NCBI GenBank assembly: GCA_000711775.1
Contig: ARYC01017080.1
Location: forward strand, 1-64,000
From: Oxytricha trifallax
Lineage: Eukaryota > Ciliophora > Spirotrichea > Sporadotrichida > Oxytrichidae
Direction of reading: 5' to 3'
DNA length: 64,000 bases
Made by a program: the position numbers and the translations under genes. This document shows positions 1-12,185 of the stretch, one piece after another. Position 1 is the stretch's first letter. The number at the start of each line of letters is the position of its first letter. Below the pieces are notes generated by a model. The model saw only the letters and a program-made list of their open reading frames with translations. It was not told the DNA's origin and did no database searches.

Positions 1-1034
1 AATATGCTATGGGATCTCTCAAGATTTATTTATTGCTTTTCTTATTCGGTTTAAAATTAAGATTATTTATTTGTGATTAAGATGAGGATATTATTAAGTA
101 TCATATAAACAAAAAATGGTATTTTTGATATTGATTAGTTATATAGTATTAATTTATCCACAAAAAACTATTAAAATCTACATTATCTTTTGTCATAGTT
201 AAATTAAATGGCCCTTAATTTTCCATTTATTTTGCAAATAAATATTAATAAAGAATTAAATGTTTAAAGTTATGACTAACAGCCTGATTATAAATCAACT
301 ATATCTTATCACCAATTTTTTTAAACTAGTAATTAGAAGTTATTCTTAAAAAACTTTATTAATATACTTTTATATCGAGATGTATAATATAAATATGTTA
401 ATTGTTAAATTGCAGTTGAATTTAGAAATAAAAGTTATAGCTTTATTCATAAGCTTATATTGATTATGATAACCAATGACACATTTCTTAAGGTAATTGA
501 AGATATCTAAAGTTAACAATTCAATCAAACATAACAAAAAATTGTAATCTTCATAAATAAAATGCAGAAACTGACCTCTTTTCTTAAGTGTAGTTATTAC
601 CAAATAATTGAACTTTAATATCAATTCAGATTTTTGTAAACAAAAGAAACATTATATGAATACATGTTTATAATATTAATCTATTTCAATGAAGTCTGTT
701 ATTTTAACATTTGTATTTGTATTTAACAGTTAAATAGTCTGAATTTAGAATTCCTAAAAACATATTTAAATGATGGCTTAATTAGAGATATAAGCTACAA
801 GGTCAGTAATCCTTTAGCAGTTAAATCCATTACATGTTAAAAATTAATAAATCAAATTTATTGAAAACATTGGCTTGATTAGTGAATTGCTAGCAATTAG
901 GTAAAGCAAAGTATGCTATTTTGAATTTTGAATTTTTAGAAAATCGTATAAGGAAATTTTGCAGTAAATTATTTACATTTTTAAACCAGTATAATTAATT
1001 AATATACTAAACATAATGATACAATTTATTCAAA
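1..1034. other. AT-rich tract, no feature seen
   Basis: Very AT-rich sequence with short homopolymer runs. I see no convincing coding segment, inverted repeat or RNA gene. It is probably intergenic or eliminated germline DNA, by analogy with the rest of the window. Confidence 0.5.
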
Positions 1035-1240
1035 TCGATTTTTAATAATATTTTGGATGTGTAAAGGAATGTTAAATTTTATAATAAGCTTTGCTTTGTT
1101 CTCTGTTCACATCCAGCTTATCATCTTTTGAAGGTAGAATCAAATTAATAATCATATAAATTGTTAAATTATGATGCCTCATATCTCGAATAATATTGAA
1201 TTGGTATATCTTCAAACATTATAGGGTTACCTATCCGCAT
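1035..1240 (-). CDS. Weak coding island, unknown protein
   Basis: In code 6 a minus-strand frame of about 65 codons is open and contains a polar stretch reading LPSKDDKLDVNREQ, ending at a TGA near 1035. Local GC is slightly above the flanks. I do not recognise the protein. It could be a terminal MDS or a chance frame; the length proves nothing at this base composition. Confidence 0.18.
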
Positions 1241-2014
1241 CAGCAGGAAACTAAATCAATTTATATCGCAATAAAAACAAAAGTACTAAATCTCAAATAG
1301 TAAATAGTTTAATCTAAGTTAAGTCTAAGTTTAATTTTATAATTTCTAAAATTATACTTTATTCAGTGTTCATTATAATTAAAACACATTTAGTCCTATA
1401 GGGAGCCACTAATCATGCATAAGTTATTCATATTCAAACATGCCCTTTTTAAATGGAGTTTTATTCTTTTAATGATATTTAGATTTCATCTTCTTCTTTA
1501 ACTTATGTTATCCTTATTTTGTTAACTTAATTTATATTAATTATTCGAAAATTTAAGCCATTCATCTTGATTTATTTATATATATATATATACTTGTGGA
1601 GTGGAGTGTTGATGATGTTACATTCAAACCATTTTGCTACACAATTTTTTTCATAACTACATGTAAATATAACCTTTTATAATTTGTATTAGTAAAAATG
1701 ACATATTAATCTATCTTATATTTGACTTTGAGTTAATTTAATATATTTAATATAAATTAAAAAAATATTTCCTGAAAATCCTAATACTCAATAACCTTTT
1801 TCGGAAACATTTGTAGAGGTGAGATTTCGTAATAGATTTAGAGTCAGATACTGCTCAAAATTAGGATTATTAAATTTCGAAAAAATTACAAGAATCCATG
1901 CAAAAACTGACACAATAAAATTTCTTTGTAATGATGAGTGAATTAATACGCTAAAATTTAAAGATTATCAGTTTCAAGCAATTTAAATGTAAAATAGTAA
2001 TATAAAATTAAAAA
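1241..2014. other. AT-rich tract, no gene seen
   Basis: AT-rich, including a (TA)n run near 1579-1592. No family motif was recognised on either strand. Confidence 0.45.
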
Positions 2015-2205
2015 TATATCGGAATCCTAGGTCTTGCGATCTTGTTTGTTAGTTTAGGCTTATTACTTATTCTACAAGTTACTTCTACCAAGCCCATTTA
2101 TTGATTTGTAATATTGATCTTTTGACATTCCCCTTGAGTATTTATCAACAACCTTTTTAACTAATCTAAATCTGCTTCTCACAAGGAGAACATTAATTAC
2201 AATAT
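2015..2205 (-). CDS. Coding island, basic/polar protein fragment
   Basis: The minus strand in code 6 reads a charged segment including VRSRFRLVKKVVDKYSRGMS followed by a Gln/Asn-rich stretch, where TAA/TAG are frequent and read as Q. The charged, non-hydrophobic composition is unlike random AT-rich translation, which gives mostly F, I, K, N, Y and L. No start or stop can be fixed, so this would be an internal MDS. Function unknown. Confidence 0.25.
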
Positions 2206-2917
2206 TAAAGTTTTTATAATGCCCATATAGTTATATTTAAAAGATTAAAACTTTTTTTCTTCTGAATACTTCCCTTTCAAAATAATAGATATAATTAATC
2301 GATTGAGAATAATATTATTATTGAAACATCATAAATATGCTAAATTATAATATTCTATATTAACATAATAACAAAAAACAAACCAAAATTAATTATAAAT
2401 ATTAAATGCTTGATAGATTTTCATTAATATTATACACTTTATGATATTATTTAATAGAATATACAATATAGAACATTAAATAATTAAAAATTAATAAATT
2501 ATGATAGTTACAAATTTATAACAGAATAAAAGTTAATATAATATTTGAATTGTTATAAACCTTATTAAATATTTTATATAAGTTCAAGTATTTATGTACA
2601 TTTATTAAATAAAAATTATTATAAATAGTTTTATATAGAGATAAAATATTTAGCCTGAGGAGTTTAGGTCTATAGTATAAAAATGATAATAGTAGCAACA
2701 AAATGAATGAAAATTGATAAAACCAAATAAAAATGAATGAGCTTTTTTGAGTGAAAAACAGAAGAATCAAATCATTCGACTTAAGAAGATTTAAAATTTA
2801 TATAATCCCATATTTAAATTTATAGAAAAGATGAGAGATTAAGAACAATAAATAAAAAACTAAATTCAAATTGGCTGAAATTATAATTTATTAGGCTAAT
2901 TTTAATCTTTATACATC
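2206..2917. other. AT-rich flank of TBE copy 1
   Basis: No gene or repeat seen. The tract ends at the ATT (2918-2920) that is duplicated on the far side of TBE copy 1. Confidence 0.5.
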
Positions 2918-2920
2918 ATT

Positions 2921-3030
2921 AAAAACCCCAAAACCCTTTCAGTAGTTTGATTGAGTTTTTGATTGATAAAAGTAGACTATTAGTGCATACTTTATTAGGG
3001 TTTTAATAGATTTTATTTTGGGGTTTAATG
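2921..3030 (+). repeat. Left inverted terminal repeat of TBE copy 1
   Basis: Begins with the telomere-like AAAACCCCAAAACCC and continues with a stretch around 2941-2990 that matches the complement of 6970-7020 with few differences. The first base is A where the other end implies C. Confidence 0.9.
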
Positions 3031-3058
3031 TTTAAATATTTGTAATTTAAGTAAGTAT

Positions 3059-4108
3059 ATGCGAGGTTTGGGGTTAGTTTATGAGAGTGAGTATATAGAT
3101 TTACTATTTAAATTGCAATAAAGTTGTAATGACTATGGTTTTCAACTCAGACCTATTCTAAATTACACCTCTATAGCAAGGCTACTTCATAAATCTCCTG
3201 CAACTGTGAAGTCTCACTGTGTATTAGCATTGAATTTAAAGAGATAGCAACTTAATTCTAAGCCTAAGAGACCCTTAAAATTTTAGCAGCATCATATTGA
3301 ATATCTTATTAATGATAAGACTCTTAAATACTGGGCTCATTTCTCTCTAGCCTAGAGGCCTATGATATTTCATCGCCAATTTCCTGAGCTTCACAAATCT
3401 ACTTAATTGATAGCTAACATATATAAAAAGAAGAGAATATCTTACAAGACAGTCAATCGCATTAAGAGAGCGATTGACTTTAATGTTCCATTATATAAAA
3501 CTAATTTAAATTATATATTCGATTAAATACAGAGGTCTTAAGAGCATAATATAAAGTTCATACACACTGATGAGGCAGTATTTACATTCAATACCTTTAT
3601 ATCAAGGTCTTGGTACAAGAGGTATAGTAATATTGAAGCTTATGACTAAAAGGTTAAGGTGTAAACTCATGCATTCCCTGGTGGAATGAGTGAAGATAGT
3701 GGGCTTGAGACTTATGTTATTCACCCTCGTTCTATAAAGACTGATTAATATATTTAGTTCTTGCAATAACTCAGAGATAAGTACGCTGCTTAAGAGATTA
3801 TTCTATTCGTTGATAATTTGCCAGTTCATAAAATTAAAAACTCAAGGAAGAAGTATGAAAGACTAAACATAAGACTTGTATTTAATGTACCTTATAGCCC
3901 TTAGTTCAATGGAATTGAATTATATTGGGGGCTATTGAAAGGTAATTATAAGAAATTGCTGCTCTACCATCTATTGCATGTCTTGAAGATAGATACAGTC
4001 GATTTTATTAAGAGTGCTGCTAAGAGAGCCAGCGATGATAAACCTAAAGTATGCGCTAGATATGGGAGATTTTGTTTTTATAAATAAGTATTGGATTTAA
4101 ACGAATGA
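3059..4108 (+). CDS. TBE 42-kDa-type DDE transposase (intact)
   Basis: A 349-codon frame, uninterrupted in code 6, from ATG 3059 to TGA 4106-4108; this size fits the 42-kDa TBE transposase. It is a Tc1/mariner-superfamily transposase that cuts and rejoins element ends. An N-terminal helix-turn-helix-like part (around residues 30-75) precedes the catalytic core. The acidic triad is visible: Asp171 in HTDEAVF, Asp252 in FVDNLPVH, Glu287 in NGIELYW, giving a DD34E spacing between the last two. The motif SWYKRY follows the first Asp. Many glutamines are encoded by TAA/TAG, so the gene is unreadable in the standard code. No frameshift or missing catalytic residue was seen, in contrast to copy 2, so this copy could encode an active enzyme. 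Confidence 0.93.
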
Positions 4109-4114
4109 ACAAGT

Positions 4115-4893
4115 TCACATATTAAATTTGCCCGTAAAGGGATTTGGCTTCTCTTTCTTTTCTTCCTCTTAAGGCTTGCTTGGCCCTTGTTTCTTCTCTT
4201 AGTACCAGCTCCTGCATCTATGTTCATCTCGTCTAGCTTTTAGAAATCTTTGAAGAGTCTCTTACTCAACTTGTGACTTTCACTCTCTGTTTAACTTGCT
4301 GTGCTCTTTCATCAAGTAAATAGCAGTGCCAGATTTTTCTATAAAATTAGAAGACTAAGCTTGCTAGAGATGAATGTATTCTTCTGTAGTTCCTATAACC
4401 AGGTCTCACTGATTTTAATTCCCTACTTCTCTTTTACTTCAGGAGAGATGCTATAGCGTTTCTTGTTAGCTTCATAAATTACTTCAATTAAGTACTCAGG
4501 TTTCAGAGTCCCAAGGACACCAAAGAAGAAGTTTCTCTTTGGCAACTTATTAGAGAGCTGTAGCTTTGTTGGAAGGTAAAGAGTAACATCTAGATCACTC
4601 ATAGCATCATCATAATGATTTGTTACATAGCTTTCAGGGTTGTTAGATATCTCTATCATCCTTATTTCATTAGACTCAAAAGTTTTTTTCTCTTCATTTT
4701 GTAAGGCTTTTAAGAATGAGTTTTTAGTCCCTTCCTAAATTGGCAAGAAGAGTCCAACTATAACAATCGTATAGATTATACATGAAAACTTACCTTTCTG
4801 TACCAGGTAACTGTAGAGGTCCTCTTTACTCCTGAATTTTCCTTTTAAATCTTGAGATTATATTCTCTTCATTATATCATTCATGTACTCCAT
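4115..4893 (-). pseudogene. TBE 22-kDa-type protein gene, late frameshift
   Basis: Read on the minus strand from ATG 4893 (MEYMNDIMKRI...). The frame is open for about 240 codons and covers the block LPKRNFFFGVLGTLKPEYLI that is shared with copy 2 (VWSIFFGVLGTLGESYL). Near 4166-4172 one C is missing from a run that is GGGCCC in copy 2, shifting the last ~16 codons out of the conserved ending QEEEKKEKPNPFTGKFNM followed by TGA at 4115-4117. Role unknown; this ORF is one of three conserved TBE genes. It converges with the transposase, their 3' ends only a few bases apart. The frameshift may be a real lesion or a sequence error. Confidence 0.85.
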
Positions 4894-5520
4894 CTTGCTT
4901 CCTGTTTCTATAAATGTTTATGAAATTTAAAATTATGGATATCCATTTTGAACTTACTAAAATTTTACTACTAAATAGAGAGACCCAACTGGAGGTCAAC
5001 CTGAATCACATAAATAAAGAAAGATGGAGGAACATTTTTCAAGTTTCAGAGTTTGCCTTCCATTTTTATTAAACTTTCTCCATTAAATTGCTCCTAATAA
5101 TAATTATTTAAATTAGGTGGAGCTCCTAATTTATTTAAAACTTAATTAGGAGGTTTAATTTAAGTTAAAAACCGTATTAGGTGGTACATAAAAAAAATTA
5201 AATTGTTAAACTTCCCCTTCTAATTTTTCTAGAACAAATTTAGGAGGATCACCTAACTTAACAAAACACATTTAGGTGTATTTTAATGCATAAAATTGAT
5301 GAATTTGTATATAAATTATCTCAAAATTTAAGAAAATTCAAACTAATGTTACTCACTCTGTTATTATCAAACCTCTCTAAATCTTTGAGGATGAGCTTTT
5401 ACTCCAGTATAAAGGTAGAATTTAAGCAGCTTATATAATTATTAATAATATTTATAAATTGAGCGGTAATTTACTTAGAAAAGCGGCATTGCTTGGCATC
5501 AGAAAGTAATAGCTTTCTTC
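4894..5520. other. Non-coding centre of TBE copy 1
   Basis: Lies between the divergent 22-kDa-type and kinase genes. About 5097-5280 holds degenerate repeats of a TTAGGAGG/TTAGGTGG-like motif. The short block GGTCAACCTGAATC near 4995 has its complement in copy 2 at about 37936, confirming that this is an element part. It could hold the divergent promoters of the two genes (inference). Confidence 0.6.
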
Positions 5521-6823
5521 ATGAATCAAAAGAAAATTGAGACTTGTGATGCCTCTACCTAATATGAACCTTAAATTTTCTTACCCTTGGTCTAAGACTT
5601 TGAATAACAACTCAATTGCTAAATATAAATGCAGAGCTAAGAAATTTAAAGGGAGGTCCAATAAAAATGGTTGAAAAGGAGGTAGTGAAAAAAAGAAATA
5701 AAGATAGAAAATTTTTTTAAATAGTGTTACAAGAATTTTACTTATAAATCTGCTTTCAAACATCATATTTTAGAGCAGCATTCTAACAAACACAAGCTCT
5801 ATCTTAAGCATGATAAGATAGGCGGAAAATTTTCTGCCCTTACTGTAATAAGCAATACAATCATTCTAGGGATCTAAAAGTTCATCTCGAAAATTACATT
5901 GGTAAGAAGTTTGATCATGAGACTGGTGAATTATTTATTTAAAAAAGAAAGCCAAAAGACCCTTTAGAATCTCTGGAGCAAAGAGTTAAGAAAGAGAATA
6001 AATTCATTAAAGCCCTGTCTCTGAGATAGAAAAAATTACTTTCAAGATGCATGCACTCAAGCTTTCAATATTGAATATAATTGGCCTAACTGATTGCAAT
6101 GAAAGTTATCTTATTCTTGAGGAAATATTTTAGAAAAAAAGTCATAACTTATAAGCAGTTTGCTTACAAGATTTATCCGTTTAACTACTTAAAATGCGAT
6201 GACAAGTATCAATGGAGTTTGTCAATGAGTATCAAGTTCTTACTAATTAAGGGATAGACAGAGCAGATTTATTGTTAAATTTGAAGCAATTCTCATTGCT
6301 TAAAATCATGTAGCTTTTCGTCTACCTTTATACTAAATTACATTAAGAAAATATATTCAAGACTAAAGATGTCCAAAGTAACTACCTCTTATTCTAAATA
6401 TTTCTGCAAAGGTATTGAGGAGCTGCATACTTTAGGATACGTGCTCAGAGATTTGAAGCCTGAAAACATTATGCTTGAGTTTTCACCTCTCGGAGTGGTA
6501 ATAATAGACTTCAATATATCGTAGAGAGTTGAGGCTTCAGGACTGGCCAACGTTCGTGGCACTCCTGGATATTTTCCAGAGAGAGAAGACTGGAGGGATA
6601 GAGATATTAGGTGGGATATCTGGACTTTAGCAGCAATAAAAATAGAGTGCGATATGCACAGAAATGACTACAACAGTTGAAGAAGAGAAAAAATTCAAAG
6701 CAAAGAATCCAGCAATATCTAGATCAAAATAAGATAAAAGGTAAAATGAGAGATATGGCTGAGCAAATTATCCTGAAGCCTAACAACAGAGTAGAACATA
6801 CAATCGACTAGATAATTAGTTGA
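5521..6823 (+). pseudogene. TBE 57-kDa-type zinc-finger/kinase protein gene, frameshifted
   Basis: Starts at ATG 5521 (MNQKKIETCDASTQYEP). An in-frame TGA at 5686 follows a Gln-rich stretch. Then comes a degenerate finger (CYKNFTYKSAFKHH) and, after a frame change near 5815-5825, a clearer C2H2-like finger IFCPYCNKQYNHSRDLKVHL. Further changes of frame lead to a protein-kinase-like core at about 6400-6680: LRDLKPENIML (catalytic loop, normally HRDLKPEN), VVIIDFNIS (DFN where kinases have DFG), GTPGYFPE and RWDIWTL. A C-terminal kinase segment ends with TGA at 6821-6823. Finger plus kinase on one chain is the hallmark of the third TBE ORF. Several frame breaks make it a pseudogene as written. 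Confidence 0.85.
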
Positions 6824-6932
6824 TTAGGAGAAATTAAGTTTAGAAAGCTGCCTCATGATGGCAAGGTACTGTTTGAGTGAATATTTAAAATACAAAAACT
6901 AAAATACTTACTTAAATTACTACAATTTAAAC

Positions 6933-7041
6933 CCTAATCCCCTACATAAACCTTACTAAAACCCCAATAAAGCATGCACTAATAGTCTACTTTTATCAAT
7001 TTAAAACTCAATCAAACTACTGAAAGGGTTTTGGGGTTTTG
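6933..7041 (-). repeat. Right inverted terminal repeat of TBE copy 1
   Basis: Complement of the left end, finishing in GGGTTTTGGGGTTTTG and followed by the ATT duplication at 7042-7044. The match is near-perfect for the outer ~75 bp and looser inward. Confidence 0.9.
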
Positions 7042-7044
7042 ATT

Positions 7045-7714
7045 GTTGGTTTATTTGATAAGAAAAATTACTGAAACCAATAGATTCAATAATTAGATCA
7101 AGCATTAACAATTTAAGTCTGGTAACTCATACTTTATATTTAATTGATCTTAAATTACTAACAGGATTTACAAATATTTGCTCTTAATGGTCGCTCATAT
7201 ACTTTTTTACTAATAATTTAATTAGATTTGATAAATTTCTGCTCGACAAAGATAGAAAACTAATGAAATAGTTATAATTTATTATTTAAGATAAATAATA
7301 ATATTCTAAATAAATGAAAATAATATACATTTAAATTTCAGGATGATTCATTAAATTTTAGCCTAATTATCTTTATGATAAATAAGAGTGACTAAATATT
7401 GACATTATTCGCAATTGTACCCTGTTCTTCTTCTTTTTTTACAATTTATATTTAAAATATGACAAAAATTACATATAGCATAATCATGTAAGAATATAGT
7501 TTTATATGAAAAAAAAAATTTAATGATGAATAAGATTTGAAACTAAATAAAGATTTAAAAACCAAAATTTTTGTAAATATGCTATTATAAATTAATATAT
7601 ATAAAAATATTAATAATATTAATAGTTGTAATAGCATATGTATAGTGTAAATAACTCTCACCATCTTTATAATTTAATTGTAAATTCTTCTAAAATTCCA
7701 TTTTTTAACAACAT
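7045..7714. other. AT-rich tract, no gene seen
   Basis: Downstream flank of TBE copy 1. No motif or inverted repeat was recognised. Confidence 0.45.
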
Positions 7715-7845
7715 CACCTGTTTTCATGCGGCTCTGCCAAGTTTTAGTCTTTAATCATCACAAATCTCATCAAAGAGGTCCACTAAATAATAAAAATTTG
7801 TATATGTTTTGTAACTTGCAATTTATGTAAGTGAAAAGTATCTCT
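7715..7845 (-). CDS. Diverged 3' exon of the LPGKTTGATR gene family
   Basis: On the minus strand, 7845-7780 resembles the intron of the family members at 14.05, 21.55, 41.93 and 60.56 kb: CTTACATAAATTGCAAG, then GTTACAAAACATAT, then a T-rich stretch ending TTATTTAG before TGGACC. The donor reads GC rather than GT. The exon that follows reads DLFDEICDDQRLKLGRAA and stops at a TGA near 7729, giving a short acidic C-terminus like its relatives. Probably a decayed copy or a terminal MDS. Confidence 0.35.
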
Positions 7846-10261
7846 AAGCGTTTGTCTATTTTCCTTTTTTAATGATTATTAATTAAATTTAATTTAATTT
7901 TAACAGATTTCACGAATATCTTGAATATATTTAGAGATAAAACAATTGAATATTATATAATTAAAACATTTATTCACAAAGAAATTAAAATTATTTATGA
8001 TGATTGTTTTACTTAGCCTAGATGTCCATTAATATTTAAAATACTAGGAATAAATTTATTTTCAAGTACCTTAAATAAGCATTTCTTAAGAAATGCATTT
8101 TGAAGGCATCAAGGTGTCAATATAGAGGCACAAAAATGTAAGAGATGACTTTAATTTACCAAATTCAATTAATAAAGAATCCTAACTTGTTTTGTCATTT
8201 TATAATGAGTTTAAAAGCTTTAAATTTATGTAAAACTTTTATTTACTAATCGTATTAATTATCTAATCAGTCAAATTTTAGTAAACTTATTGATTTACTC
8301 ATGAATTAAATATTCTAGCAACTAATTTTATCAATATAATTCATTATCATGATTCTAGCCATTTGATATGTGTTCAATTTTGATATAGACTCCTAATTAC
8401 TATATTCTTAAAGATAATAGTGATGAAAATAATTAAGCAATATAAGTATGCCAAATCTTTTAATTTTTATATATTTAAGGTAAGAAGGCACGATAATAAT
8501 GAGATCACTTAAATTAGGCATATTTCGTGAATAAAGGCTTATAAGCAAGAGTGTCTCACCATAAAGCAAGCATAATCATTTTATTCATGATTTTAGAAGA
8601 AGATTTTTTTTTAATTTATCATTTGATTTCGCTCCTATATTTTAACTTTAAGATTTATTTTTCTAATAGCCTTATTTTTAAAGAAACAATTTATAAATTG
8701 ATAACTCTAAAATGAAATTTTTGACTTTAATATAATTCTTTATAGTCTAAAAAAGTTAATTGACTCTAAAGTAATTTATTTGAATTTGAATTAGTTAATG
8801 AACTTATAATAAAATGTATAATTTGATCATTTATGATTATTTTATAAAATGATAATTATGCAACATAATTTTTTGATTACAAAAGGCTTCTATCTAAAAG
8901 CAAAATTTATTTAGTTTAATTTGAATTGATCTCAATGATAAAACAAAAATTGTCATTTTTACAAAGATGGCAGAGTGTATAGTCCCTTAAGCTTTTTTAT
9001 GAACTTTAATGACGAATATAGAAAACATTAAAATAATTTTGCCAAAATAGGCATTATTTGTGCTTAATGTTAGAGATCATAATTCTTTATACTCCTTTTA
9101 TTTTTTCATATATTTATTAAGTATTGGAAAATAAATGATAAACTAAATTAATATACATTATTTTTAGTACTAAAATAATTCAAACATCTAATTAATTGAA
9201 CAAATTTAAAAGATATATTCAATATTTAATGCTAAGAATATAAATATCTTTTAACACGAACATTACCAAAAATAAGTTATTTTATCCGTTTAATGAACTT
9301 AAAAGTATAATGATATTTATTATTATTTCACTGTTTCTATTTTATATTTTGGTAGATTTCACATATTATTCTTGGTTTTTTTTTTCAAAAATATTGCTGT
9401 TAATCTTGGCGTGAAATTATAAGCTTCTTTTTCTCCTCAGTAATTTACATATATATCTAATTTATGCAAAGTAATTTGATTCCTTTAAATTACTATATTT
9501 AATGGTTAAATTTTTGAATAACTTGAAATATAACAATATAAATCTAAATAAATTATTATCTCATAAATCATTATAAACTAATTATATATATATAGAGGAG
9601 CAGAAATAATGATGATATGTAGCCTCAGTTAAGGATGTGAGAAAAATAAGAATTGTAAACTCATAATATGATTTCTTATCATATCATAAATTGGCGTTTT
9701 AATTAAAGAAAAACTGATAAATTAGTGATAATTCTGTAAATGAATTTCCCTAAATACTAATTATTATTAGTTGATATTTCAAGCTGCCTATTTCGTTATT
9801 AATTTAAGATTAAGCTATAATTTTTATCGAAATATATAAAGGAAACTAACACTTCTCTAATAATGTGTCAGGAAGCTTAAATATGTTAATCATAGTATAT
9901 TATAAAAAAAAATATTAGTCTACAACTGCTAGAATAAAGAATAACAGATTATTCTTTTTAATGTATATATATATATATATTAAGCGATAATATTTCCTTT
10001 AAATATAAAATAATTTTAAAATCAAATTTCTTAATGATTCAGAGAATGCATTTAAATTATAACGATTTCAGAAATAAATTGGATTTTACTTAATTAAAAG
10101 AATCATGTGAAATAACTTTACAATTTCCTAGTTTGTGTACTGAGCAATTTATATGAATATATTTATTTTTGATGCAACACAATCTGGAATATATATAGCA
10201 ATAAATATTATATTCAAGTTTAGAAAGAATGATAGTTAAAAAAATCAAAATTTCTTATAAA
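7846..10261. other. Long AT-rich tract
   Basis: Mostly featureless AT-rich sequence with a (TA)n run near 9965-9980. Possible weak coding frames around 8390-8530 and 8940-9090 (for example YKDGRVYSPLSFFMNFNDEY) are too short and conflicting to call. No terminal repeats seen. Confidence 0.4.
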
Positions 10262-10368
10262 ATAGTTACCTCATGCCTAGTGATCATAATCTTCATCATC
10301 ATCGTTAATAACTATTCTTTGTGCACCAGTCAGTATGTAGTTACTTGCTCGGAATTACCATTCGAATC
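10262..10368 (-). CDS. 3' end fragment, possible LPGKTTGATR-family relative
   Basis: The minus strand reads NYILTGAQRIVINDDDEDYDHQA and then TGA. The TGAxR...NDDDEED pattern and acidic end resemble the C-terminus of the gene at 13.9-15.0 kb (TTGATRQVLRR...NDDDEEDKM). No conserved intron is seen upstream. It could be a terminal MDS of a paralog or a coincidence of acidic repeats. Confidence 0.3.
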
Positions 10369-11139
10369 GCAGCTCAAGAAAAATTAAACAATACAACTAA
10401 AAATATATAAAAAATTCTTAAAGTCAACATAAGGTCTACCTCATTCTAACTCATTAGAATAATTATTAGTGTATTAAATTTCCATTAAAGTTTAGCATTT
10501 ATTATAAATTATTAAAAACGAATAAGCTAAATTTATCCTGAATTTCCTGTATAAAAATTTAAAAATAAAAATTTAGAAAGTGTCTAGCAAATCAAGAGTA
10601 ATTATATATTAAATTAAGCTATTTAACATATCACCTCTCCTTAATTTAACGTGTTTATATTTCGTATATAAAGCAATGTTTATGTTATTCAAATTTGGAG
10701 AGTGAGTATTATTTCTTAATCAAAATACCGAAAATCAAGATATTTAATTGATTTCATATAAAAAGGAGGAACTGAAGATATTATATAATTACAATTGAAT
10801 AGATTTAATCATTTAATCAATGCTTTTATAGTCAATAATTTAATAAAGAAAGAAATTTATTTAATGATTGGTAAAATTCTATAAAAATAAGTTAGTTAAC
10901 TTGTGTATAATTTGCTGCTTAATTAGAGTTTAATGAATTAAAATTAGAGCAGTAATAAGGATTTAAATATCCGAGCCTTCTCAACATTAGAGAAAGATAT
11001 ATTATTGATTGACATTGCCAGCATTATTAATTATTCATTATTTTATTTAAATATTAATAAAATAATTGTGAATTAATTAACTAAATTATTAATTTGTAAA
11101 TAAAAATAGATAATATTGTTATTAGGTTGTTAAAATGTT
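10369..11139. other. AT-rich tract, no gene seen
   Basis: Featureless AT-rich sequence before the first G-tract element. Confidence 0.45.
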
Positions 11140-11638
11140 GGGGGGAAGTTTCCTGCATTTTCTTTTTATTTATGTAAAATATAATAAATATTACATAAAT
11201 TCAAAAATTTATCATTTTTATGACCCATTAATATTAAGAGAATATTTATACATCATTTTAGTAGTTCAAGTAAATATAGTCTATAGTCTCACATTATAAA
11301 ATGTATGTATAAAATAAGATAAATTGAATGAGAATTTCAATAACAATTGGAAAAATACTTGAAATTACTTTGAGTACAGATAGGACAATATAATGGTTAA
11401 GATACAGAAACCAACAAATATCAGATGAAATATGATAAAGTTGTTGGAATCTGAATAGATATATTAATTAATTGATTAATAAATTTAATGTAATTATATC
11501 AAGGAAATAGTTCGGAAGTTGGTTGATAGTTGTTATAAAAATTATTTTATTAATTTTTAAAAAATTTTTTAAAAAAGTGCAGGAAACTTCCCTAAGATTT
11601 TTTTTTCATCATAAACCGGTGCAAGAAACTTCCCCCCC
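11140..11638. mobile_element. G-tract miniature inverted-repeat element, copy 1
   Basis: About 500 bp. The left end reads GGGGGGAAGTTTCCTGCA; the right end carries two complements, GTGCAGGAAACTTCCC and GCAAGAAACTTCCCCCCC. The interior is AT-rich and non-coding. AAATGT occurs immediately outside both ends with one extra base (likely 6-bp target duplication). It belongs to a four-copy family (also at 19.87, 35.33 and 60.96 kb). Small size, inverted ends and lack of genes fit a MITE mobilised by a transposase encoded elsewhere (inference). Confidence 0.8.
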
Positions 11639-11654
11639 GAAATGTCTAATTTAA

Positions 11655-12185
11655 ATGAAATATATGCTGCCAGAAACTGCTATAGACGATTATACGTATC
11701 TTTCTAATGAACCTCAACTATATGAAATTAACAATATTTGGGATAATGTTAGAAGTAATTGCCATAACAACTGTTTTAATGATAAAATTTGTAATTTTTA
11801 ACAGAAAAAGAAAGACATTTTAAGGTCTACTATAAAACTCAAACTATAGCCAAAACTGACTTAGATTAATAATGGTTACTTCTTCAATTAAAAAGATACA
11901 ATTTTAGAGGGGATATATAGTTATTAAAAAGACTTTTATTCAATTTTTCATTATATCAATATGAATTTAGAGCCAAATTTTAATAATTAAGTCAATCACA
12001 AAATTTAAGTAAATTACTTAGTTATTTTGATGAATTATACAATAATTAAGAATAATAATTTATAAATAAATATAGGAAACTTAACAAAAGAAATAAATAT
12101 AGAATTAGGTGTTAATATTATTTTTATTTGCAAAACATAACTAAAATAATATTGGCATTTTAATTAATACATTTACAGGTTGTGA
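11655..12185 (+). CDS. Candidate coding segment, unknown protein
   Basis: A code-6 frame of 176 codons from ATG 11655 to TGA 12183-12185, starting 17 bp after the miniature element. The first ~110 residues have a protein-like mix (ETAIDDYTYLSNEPQLYEIN..., several Cys and Trp), while the last third is low-complexity N/I/K/Y and may be intron or eliminated DNA. A second frame-compatible block follows at 12201-12600 (KRHVTIGYYINEQYGLLVYI...). Function not recognised. Frames this long also occur by chance here. Confidence 0.3.

Larger units (their letters stand above)
2921..7041 (+). mobile_element. TBE (telomere-bearing element) transposon, copy 1
   Basis: A 4.1-kb element whose ends are imperfect inverted repeats of about 110 bp (about 2921-3030 and 6933-7041). 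The outermost bases are C4A4-type telomere-like repeats: AAAACCCCAAAACCC on the left, its complement on the right. ATT at 2918-2920 and 7042-7044 is the 3-bp target duplication typical of TBE elements. Inside, in order, are a plus-strand DDE transposase, a minus-strand 22-kDa-type gene, a repetitive non-coding centre and a plus-strand zinc-finger/kinase gene, matching the known TBE1 plan and size. Elements of this class are removed from the somatic genome in Oxytricha, and their transposases are implicated in germline DNA elimination (established knowledge). Confidence 0.95.

Noticed and set aside
2911-2940. C4A4 repeats as a true telomere or macronuclear chromosome end.
   Set aside because: They form the tip of a TBE inverted repeat with ATT duplications on both sides, and sequence continues beyond.
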